Below are positions 9,833 through 17,000 of a DNA stretch of 17,500 nucleotides, one piece after another (position 1 is the first letter of the stretch; every line of letters begins with the position of its first letter). The notes under the pieces were generated by a model that was not told where the DNA came from, made no database searches, and saw only the letters and a list, made by a program, of their open reading frames with translations. This DNA comes from Neocallimastix lanati (nom. inval.) (taxonomy: Eukaryota; Neocallimastigomycota; Neocallimastigomycetes; Neocallimastigales; Neocallimastigaceae), in NCBI GenBank assembly GCA_016946835.1, contig JACVTC010000160.1, positions 97,501 through 115,000 of the forward strand. The letters run 5' to 3'. The translations under genes and the position numbers were made by a program.

Positions 9833-9877
9833 ATAAATGAATAGGATAGGGTTATATTAATATCAATATATTTTATT

Positions 9878-9882
9878 AATAT
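9878..9882. repeat. target site duplication AATAT (left)
   Basis: AATAT sits immediately before the LTR terminus TGTTA at 9883 and again immediately after TAACA at 12915 (12916-12920). Five bp is the usual copia-type duplication length. Confidence 0.9.
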
Positions 9883-10243
9883 TGTTAAAAAATCTCAATA
9901 TTTGTTTATTTATTAACTTTATTTATTTGAAGCAAAAGGCTTATTTTTTAAGAATACATAATTTAATGTTATTTATACATACAAAATACATTTGATGGAT
10001 CATACATATTTTAATACATTAAATACATGTTTTAATATTAACTATATAAGAGAGGCTTATAAAAATAAAAATTTTTTAAAACTATATTCATAAACTATAT
10101 AAACTATATATTAATATAATATATCCTATTTATTTATAATAAACTATTTAATATTTAAAATTATAATAAAAGTTGTAATAAAATAAAAATATTAATTAAA
10201 ATGTTAATTAAATTTATAAACTGAAAATACTAATTTTCTAACA
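9883..10243 (-). repeat. 3' LTR of the gag-only element
   Basis: 361 bp bounded by the inverted TGTTA...TAACA termini typical of copia LTRs. On the element strand several AATAAA words (about 9901-9935) lie near its end and could serve polyadenylation. TATA-like words (CTTATATAG, near 10045) lie mid-LTR. It differs from the 5' LTR at one position only (10223). Confidence 0.97.
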
Positions 10244-10251
10244 TTCCCCCC
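10244..10251 (-). promoter_or_regulatory. polypurine tract
   Basis: Element-strand GGGGGGAA lies directly before the 3' LTR start TGTTAG. It is one of the few G-rich runs in the window. This is the RNase H-resistant primer for plus-strand DNA synthesis in LTR elements. Confidence 0.9.
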
Positions 10252-10339
10252 TAAACAAAGTATTGTAAAATCTTTGTTTACTAAGAAAATTTGTTATTTT
10301 TTTAATATTTTTAAATCTTTACTAATTTGCTAATAATTC

Positions 10340-12262
10340 TTATTTATCTGTAGTAGTACAACCTAAATTTTTCTCAGCTAACGAATCAGATTTAAATTCA
10401 AACGCATGTACATTATAATTAAATTTCAAATTTTGCTCATTCGTATTAATTTTTAATTTTTGATCAATTTTTGACAAATTTTTATTATTAAAAAAATTTT
10501 TTTCTGAAAAAATGTTTTTCTTCATATATTTATAATTTTCACCAGTTTTTTTGCCTAGACTATTTTTGTTTACACCTTTTTCAATTTCATTCCCTGGATT
10601 ATAATAATTAACATTCAAAATATTGTTATATTGATTAATTATTTTCATATATTTTTCATAATTTTCATAAGTATTATCAAATCTCATAATTTGTAAATAT
10701 TCTTTAATAATTTTCTGGATGTTATTGTTCTTTTCTTCAATTTTACTCAAACATTTCAATAATTTATTCAATTTACAATTTGTTTTGTTTATTTTATCTT
10801 GAAATGATTCAATTACATATTTATCTATCGTAACAGGATTTTCATTTTCATAATTTTGGTAATTATTCAAAATATTATTTTTATTCATACTTTCTATTTC
10901 ATTATAATGTATGTTATTATTTATACCTAAATTCTTATAGTTACCGTTATTATATTCATTGCTATTATAAATACCATTAATAATATAATTATTTAAATCA
11001 TAAATAATATTATTTTCCTTTTGAAAAATATTTGTGTTTTCTGTTTTATTCGGTGTGTTATTATTTTTAAATTTATTGTTTTCACTACTGTTATTACAAT
11101 AATTTGTGTCATAATTGAATTTTCTTATATCATCTATAGTTTTAAATTCTAAATATTGATTATCATTATTATCTTCTTTTTCTTCTTCTGAAGTGGTGCT
11201 TATTTCACATAAATTTGTTTCCATTGTACTATTTTCAGTTTCAATTAAATTTATTTCTTTTATTTTAACTATACTACTATCGCTATCCGAATCACTGTTG
11301 TAACATAATTCAATATCGTTTATTTCATCAACTGAAATATTTAATTTTTGGAATTGTTCTGCTATGTGTTTAATATTGTTATGAGGATTCTTAGGGTTAA
11401 AGGGGCAGTTGTAAACTAAATGGTTTTCACTATCACATAAATAACAACGCTTTTTCTTATTATTTATACTTCTTTTATTATTGAATTTCTCGCAAATATC
11501 GTCTTCATCACAACTTTCGTAATTATCGCCTTTGTCTTTATTTTTATTCTTATTTTTTCCTTTGGATATTTGTGATATTTCTTCTTCTTTTTCTTTATTT
11601 TTTCCTGGGATAAAGATTCTACGATTTCTAATTTGCTTCTTCATATCTTCTAATATTTCATCGACGTCTTCTGAGATACTGTATCTTATTTCTAAGAAAT
11701 TTAATTGTTTCTCTGGTAGTCCTTTAAACAAGTAGTTTAATTTTTCCCTATTGCTAAGTTTATTATTTAATTTTCCTAACTTTTGCGTGATTTCTAAAAA
11801 TTCTTCGATGTATTCTAAAGTTTCTTTATCGCTTTCGGCCCTCATATTTTCTAATCTTCTGTAGAGTTTTGGTATTTCATTGAATTCTTCTTCGTGGTAT
11901 TTCTTCTTTAATACCTTTAATATTAAGTATGCTGAATTTTTTTCTTCTTCATTACTTCTAATAAAGGATTTTATTTTTGCATCAACAGATTTTCTTAAAA
12001 AACTCAAAACTTTAAAGTTGTTCATTTTATGTTCCTTAATTTTGTTTTCGCCTTCTTCAGATAAGATATCATTTCCCTTCTTATCTTTGGTTGTATATTT
12101 CTTCTCTACTTCTTTTACTATATCATCTATGTTTTTTTCTACGTATTCACTTAATCCAGCGCCTTGGAGTTCGAGGATAAAGTCTTCATACCATTCATCG
12201 TAGTTATCTTCTGTTAGGACATATTCCATCCTGTTAAGAACTGTTCTAGTTGTTCCGGTCAT
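10340..12262 (-). CDS. gag: copia-type Gag, stand-alone (640 aa)
   Basis: Structural capsid protein that packages the element RNA into virus-like particles. The N-terminal half (about 15-215) has the helical, acidic layout of the copia Gag family (UBN2-type), with the conserved pattern YDEWYEDF near the start and GLPEKQLNFL at 181-190. A Lys-rich basic stretch (221-272) precedes a single CCHC zinc knuckle (C273, C276, H281, C286), the RNA-binding element. The C-terminal 350 residues are Asn/Lys/Glu-rich low complexity with an acidic Ser patch (DSDSDSS, about 325). The frame has no stop or shift. It ends in NLGCTTTDK with no protease Asp-Thr/Ser-Gly motif. ATG 12262 is the first in frame after a 292-nt leader and gives an N-terminus of family type. 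The frame closes 96 bp before the 3' LTR. Selection on this frame is implied by its integrity, although youth alone could explain it. Confidence 0.93.
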   Translation of the reverse strand: MTGTTRTVLNRMEYVLTEDNYDEWYEDFILELQGAGLSEYVEKNIDDIVKEVEKKYTTKDKKGNDILSEEGENKIKEHKMNNFKVLSFLRKSVDAKIKSFIRSNEEEKNSAYLILKVLKKKYHEEEFNEIPKLYRRLENMRAESDKETLEYIEEFLEITQKLGKLNNKLSNREKLNYLFKGLPEKQLNFLEIRYSISEDVDEILEDMKKQIRNRRIFIPGKNKEKEEEISQISKGKNKNKNKDKGDNYESCDEDDICEKFNNKRSINNKKKRCYLCDSENHLVYNCPFNPKNPHNNIKHIAEQFQKLNISVDEINDIELCYNSDSDSDSSIVKIKEINLIETENSTMETNLCEISTTSEEEKEDNNDNQYLEFKTIDDIRKFNYDTNYCNNSSENNKFKNNNTPNKTENTNIFQKENNIIYDLNNYIINGIYNSNEYNNGNYKNLGINNNIHYNEIESMNKNNILNNYQNYENENPVTIDKYVIESFQDKINKTNCKLNKLLKCLSKIEEKNNNIQKIIKEYLQIMRFDNTYENYEKYMKIINQYNNILNVNYYNPGNEIEKGVNKNSLGKKTGENYKYMKKNIFSEKNFFNNKNLSKIDQKLKINTNEQNLKFNYNVHAFEFKSDSLAEKNLGCTTTDK

Positions 12263-12539
12263 TTCTTAAATGTAATAATATATTTTTAATATTATTTAAT
12301 GAATTTGTTTATTAATTATAAATTGCTAATTACTATTTCTAAATACTAATTACTAAATTATATAAGAAACATTCAAATACTAATTTCTTAATTCTAATGT
12401 GTTTCTTATTTACTTATGTGTATATTTAAGTGTTGTTAATCTTAAATATCCTAATTATACTATGTTGCTAAATTACTAAATTACTAAATTTCCTAATTAA
12501 CTAAGTATTCTAAATTTCCACACAAACTTATCGAGTCAA
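12263..12539 (-). other. leader of the gag-only element
   Basis: About 280 nt between the primer-binding site and the Gag start, AT-rich, with recurring CTAATT/ACTAAATT words (12310-12500). Packaging signals would be expected here, but none can be recognised from sequence alone. Confidence 0.6.
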
Positions 12540-12554
12540 ATGAGACTCTTAATC
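12540..12554 (-). promoter_or_regulatory. primer-binding site, tRNA-Lys(CUU) anticodon arm
   Basis: Directly adjoining the 5' LTR. The plus strand reads ATGAGACTCTTAATC, which, as I recall the eukaryotic tRNA-Lys(CUU), matches its anticodon arm from about position 26 to 40, including the loop CTCTTAA with anticodon CTT. The element strand is the complement, so a tRNA 5' half ending near position 40 would have its 3' end exactly at the LTR edge. Drosophila copia and yeast Ty5 use an initiator-Met tRNA fragment in this way. No TGG typical of tRNA 3'-end priming is present. Confidence 0.75.
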
Positions 12555-12915
12555 TGTTAAAAAATCTCAATATTTGTTTATTTATTAACTTTATTTATTT
12601 GAAGCAAAAGGCTTATTTTTTAAGAATACATAATTTAATGTTATTTATACATACAAAATACATTTGATGGATCATACATATTTTAATACATTAAATACAT
12701 GTTTTAATATTAACTATATAAGAGAGGCTTATAAAAATAAAAATTTTTTAAAACTATATTCATAAACTATATAAACTATATATTAATATAATATATCCTA
12801 TTTATTTATAATAAACTATTTAATATTTAAAATTATAATAAAAGTTGTAATAAAATAAAAATATTAATTAAAATGTTAATTAAATTTATAAACTAAAAAT
12901 ACTAATTTTCTAACA
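12555..12915 (-). repeat. 5' LTR of the gag-only element
   Basis: 361 bp, 360 of them identical to the LTR at 9883-10243. As the upstream LTR in element orientation, it should hold the promoter. Termini are TGTTA and TAACA. Confidence 0.97.
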
Positions 12916-12920
12916 AATAT
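12916..12920. repeat. target site duplication AATAT (right)
   Basis: Exact copy of 9878-9882 on the other side of the element, confirming a single integrase-mediated insertion. Confidence 0.9.
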
Positions 12921-13209
12921 CAATATCAATATTTAAATATTTTATTAATAATAAATTTATTTTATTAATTAATATAATAATAAAATATAAAATTATATTT
13001 ATTTTATTTAAATAAAATATAATGAAAAGGTTTTATTATTATAATATTCAATAATAAAATATAATAATATAATAAAATGAAAATAATTAAAAATAAAATA
13101 AAATTCTTAACAGCAAACTTATTTATTCTTTAATTTATTATTTTTTTTGTTTTTATTTTATTTTTAAAATACTAAAATACAATAAATAAAAATATACGTT
13201 GAAAATTGT

Positions 13210-13293
13210 GGCATATTATATATTATACACATTGTACAAATATTTATGTTGATTATACATAAATTATGTCGAAATGCATCACATTCATGAGGG
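13210..13293 (-). repeat. dispersed short repeat, copy 3 (inverted)
   Basis: On the minus strand it reads GAATGTGATGCATTTCG, then ACATAATTTATGTATAATCA and TACAATGTG, matching copy 2 at 9762-9832 and the start of copy 1 at 4909. It lies in the opposite orientation to both. Confidence 0.6.
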
Positions 13294-13699
13294 ACTTTTT
13301 TGTGCAATAATTTATAAGCAGTTGTTTAGTAAAATTTATTAATAAAATTATAATATTCGTACAGTTAAAATAATAATTCTAATTTCTTAATATTAGTATT
13401 ATTATTAATATCATTAATATCAATATTATTATTTTCATTATTTGTATCATTATTATTTGTATTGTTTATATTGTCAATATTATCATCGTAATAGCATTAG
13501 TTATAAAAGTCCTCTATTTCTAATATAAATAATTTAATCTATTTATAAGAAATATGTAATATATTAATTATATATTCTAATATATATAACTATATAAATT
13601 TTATATGAATTAAAGTATAATACATATTGAAATAAAATAAAATAAAATAATTATTATCAAAAAGATATAAATTTAATATTTAATAATTATTAAATATAC

Positions 13700-13704
13700 A
13701 AATA
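13700..13704. repeat. predicted target duplication AAATA (one side only)
   Basis: The 5 bp next to the proposed LTR end at 13705. The partner lies beyond the window. This is a prediction that depends on the LTR end being right. Confidence 0.45.
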
Positions 13705-14070
13705 TGTTATTACACATATTTGTTTTATATCTATTAAAGAAATTTATTTAATTATTAATTATTCATACATTTATTTATTTATTATAAAATATTATATTGA
13801 CGAAAGTCGCGAATTTTCGTCTAAAGAATAAACAAATATTTTTATATAAACTATATTATTATTTCACGTGAATAAACAAGAATAAAGAGATTATTTACAT
13901 GCGCATGATAAATTTAATGATTTACATTTAATTATGTATTAACATAAATAACGTTAATTTACATTTTAAGTTTAGTTTTTACATAAATATTTATGATTTA
14001 TATTTTCTATTATTTAATTATAAACTTAAATTGTTAAGTTTATTTATTTATATTATTTAATACTTTAACA
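13705..14070 (-). repeat. 3' LTR of the pol-bearing copia element
   Basis: The start at 14070 is firm: TGTTA directly follows a polypurine tract. The end at 13705 is inferred from TGTTATTACA (TAACA on the element strand), which gives 366 bp, close to the 361 bp of the neighbouring element. It is unlike that LTR beyond the termini. It carries palindromes CATGCGCATG (13898-13907) and TTCACGTGAA (13863-13872), plus a 7-bp stem with a 9-base loop (GACGAAA 13799-13805, TTTCGTC 13815-13821, loop containing TCGCGA). These GC-containing motifs are candidate promoter or factor sites. Confidence 0.7.
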
Positions 14071-14079
14071 CTCCCCCTC
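14071..14079 (-). promoter_or_regulatory. polypurine tract
   Basis: Element-strand GAGGGGGAG lies between the pol stop (TGA at 14085-14083) and the LTR start. Primes plus-strand synthesis during reverse transcription. Confidence 0.9.
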
Positions 14080-14082
14080 AAA

Positions 14083-17000
14083 TCAGTTTTCATTTGTAAT
14101 GAAAATTTGATTTGCAAAGGTTGTCATTTTAGTTCCATTAACGCATTTTGTTAATGTGTCAGCTAGCATTTTATCGGTACTGATATATTTTAATTTAATT
14201 AAATTTTTCTCAATATTGTCTTTATTAAAATGATATTTGATTGAAATATGTTTTAATTTTGGATTTAATTCCCCATTTTCCATTGAAATTTTACTTGCAT
14301 TATTATCAGTGAATAATGTTAGTGGTTTGTTAAATTTGAATAATTCATATAAGATATTTTTAATTCTTAATAATTTCTTTATACATACTGATGCACTTAT
14401 GTATTCAGCTTCTGCTGTTGATGTGGCGACAACTGACTGTTTTTTCGAAGTCCAGGATATTGGATTATTTCCCATTAAGATAATATTACCTGACGTTGAT
14501 TTTCTGTCAGTAACATCACCAGCGAAGTCTGAATCTGTGTAACCTACAATGTTACCAGTGCCATCATATTTAATTTTATAATTTTTAGTGTCTTTTAAAT
14601 ATTGTAATATAGCTATAACTTTGTGCCAGTCAGATACTGTTGGATTTTCTGAATTTCTAGCGGCTTTATTAACTGAAAATGCAATGTCGGGTCTGGTACA
14701 TTTTGATAAATATATTAACATACCAATTGCACTTTTATATTTGGTTTTGTCGAATGGTTGATTATTTTCAGATTTAGTATTGTCACCAACACATGGTGTT
14801 CTTCTTACTCTTTGGTTGTTAATATTAAATTTTTTTAGAATATTGTTTATAAATTGAGTTTGTGATAATGAATATGTTTTATTATTATTTTCGACTTTAA
14901 TTCCTAATAAGTAGTCAATCGGTCCAGATTTTGAGATTTTAAATTTATTTTTAATTTTATTGAAAATTTTGTTAATTTCTTCCTTTTCGCCAGTAACAAT
15001 CATATCATCTACATATAAGCCTATTATACAAACTAATTTTCTGTTAATAACTTTCTTAAAAACACAACTTTCGGATTTTAGTTGCTCCATTCCTTGTTCT
15101 ATTAAAAATTTTGAAATAGTTTTATACCACTGTCGGCCAGATTGTTTTAAACCGTACAGTGCTTTGTTTAGTTTCCAATATCCCCTCCCAAAGTTAGGAT
15201 CTCCAGGGGGAATTTTAACGTAAATGTCCTTGTCTAAATTCGCGTTGAGATACGCAGCTTTGATATCTAATTGTAGAATATCCCATTTAAATTTAGCAAC
15301 GAGAGCGATAAGAAGCTTAAGACAATCAATATTTAAAGTAGGTGAGAAAGTCATTTCGTAATCAATACCATATTTTTGAATAAAGCCTTTAGCAACAAAG
15401 CGGGCTTTATGTTTAATTACATGTCCAAGGCCATCGGTTTTAAGAGCGTAAACCCATTTGGAAGGAATAGGTTTCTTACCATCTGGAATAGTATTAACAA
15501 AAGTCATAATTTTATTGGTGTAAAGATTATCAAGTTCATTATCCATAGCTTTTTCCCATAGAACATGGTCTTTGCAATTTGTGGCTTGGAAAAATGATTG
15601 TGGCACAAAAATTTCCAAGGAAGCAATAATTTTAGAATTAAAGTTTGATCTACGAAATTTTTGCGATTGGGAAGGTGTTAAATCGTCTGAAAGTGACCTT
15701 TTATGAAAATTAAAATTAAAATGATTATTATCATGTAAAAAATTATTTTTCTTAATTTTATATTGATTATTTGAAAATAAATAATCGATATTTCCATTTT
15801 CAAAATTTTTATTATTTTTGAAATGAAAGTTACTCCTATGATGAGGTAAATTAATTCTATTGAAAGGATTAGTATTAAAAGAATTTTGGTTATCTATGTG
15901 TAATTCTTTAACACTTCTTCTGCCGTTAAAAGGGAACTTTTTGTCAATGTAAGAAGAGATAATATTATTTCTATTAAACATAGTGTTTCCTTGAGAAGAA
16001 GAAGGAAAATTATAATAATTTGAGTTTGATAAATTTTTTGATTGCAATATATTGTTAGTAGTATTGGTAGATATATTATTTTTAATATTTGTTTCAGAAA
16101 AATTTTTATTAAAATTATCTATATTTATATTAGATTTATTAGAGGACATATTGGTTTGTTCATTGACTTTTTCTTGATTATTAAATTTCATATTAGTTAA
16201 GGTTTCGTCATTAATATCAAAAAATTTTTCTTCATCAAAAATTTCATTATTATTTAGAGTTTTAGAAATTCTAACTTTATTATTATTTGAAATTCCAGAA
16301 AAATTTTTCTCATGATTAAAATTATTATTTGATAAGGTTTCATTTAAATTTTTGTCTTTGATTATTGAATTTTCTTCATTTTTTGAAAAATTTTTATTAT
16401 CAGAAAAATTTTCATCAGATGAATTTTTGAAATTATCTTGATTTTTGACATTTTGGTCCTCTTCTTCTTGAATTTTTGTAGGAATGTCCTTACCGATATT
16501 ATTAGAAATATTGGTATCATTTTGATCCTCAGTTGCTGGGCTTTTACCTTTGTCTTTTTTGGGTAAATGTTCGTTATTTGAATTTTTATGAATTTGTTCA
16601 TTAAGTCCAGTAGGTAATTTCTTTGAAGAAGGTCCCAAATTTTTGTTATTTTTCTTGAAATTTCCGTTATATTTATTTTCAGAAGATTTGTCATTGTGAT
16701 GGCTATGATCTAGATTGTCTTCCCCAGAAAATTGTGGTGAATTTTTTGAAAAATAGAAATCAAAGGCTAGAAAGTCTTGGTCCCCATATTGATTAATTTT
16801 ATTATTTGCTAATTTAATATTAGCAGGAGTATCCTCAAGACAGTATATTTCTCTACAGTAGTGGATTGAATAATCGTGAAAATCCATAATGATGTAACTG
16901 TTTGATTTTTCACTAAACCCAAGAAAAATTCCTTTCTTGGAATTAGGTGAAAATTTTGATTTGTTTTGACTTCTGTCAATATAAAAAGAGATGCATCCGA

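Larger units (their letters stand above)
8713..9877. other. gene-free AT-rich stretch with short repeats
   Basis: No open frame with recognisable protein. It contains a small tandem repeat region (8881-9036), two copies of a TATACAGT(T/C)GAAATAA word (8812 and 9586), an imperfect hairpin (9512-9538), a 10-bp palindrome ATCACGTGAT (9742-9751) and one copy of the dispersed repeat (9762-9832). The left target duplication of the gag-only element follows directly. Confidence 0.6.
9883..12915 (-). mobile_element. complete gag-only copia-type LTR retrotransposon
   Basis: 3,033 bp with all structural parts and a 5-bp duplication: 5' LTR 12915-12555, primer-binding site 12554-12540, leader, one 640-codon gag frame, polypurine tract 10251-10244, and 3' LTR 10243-9883. 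The LTRs are 361 bp each and differ only at 10223 (G) against 12895 (A) on the plus strand, so the insertion is recent. There is no protease, integrase, RT or RNase H, and no room for them. The element must be mobilised in trans. The layout resembles what has been named TR-GAG in plants. The internal region looks like a copia gag whose pol was deleted up to the polypurine tract (inference). Confidence 0.95.
12921..13704. other. gene-free AT-rich stretch
   Basis: No supportable gene. It holds the inverted copy of the dispersed repeat (13210-13293), a TACAGTTAAAATAAT word (13360), an AAT/GAT-rich tract (about 13370-13490) that on the minus strand would read as Asn/Asp/Ile repeats between stops, and a short TAAAA run (13627-13650). 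The tract may be a fragment of an Asn-rich coding region or simple microsatellite DNA. Confidence 0.6.

Noticed and set aside
12540-12554. A tRNA-Lys gene or gene fragment
   Set aside because: Only the anticodon-arm words are present, directly at an LTR edge in the orientation expected for a primer site; no acceptor, D or T arm surrounds them.
13370-13490. Small Asn/Asp-rich exon on the minus strand
   Set aside because: A stop lies immediately upstream in frame with no AG acceptor between it and the tract, and no conserved residues are recognisable.
16362-16694. 110-residue minus-strand frame inside pol
   Set aside because: Out-of-frame shadow of the low-complexity spacer of the intact pol frame on the same strand.
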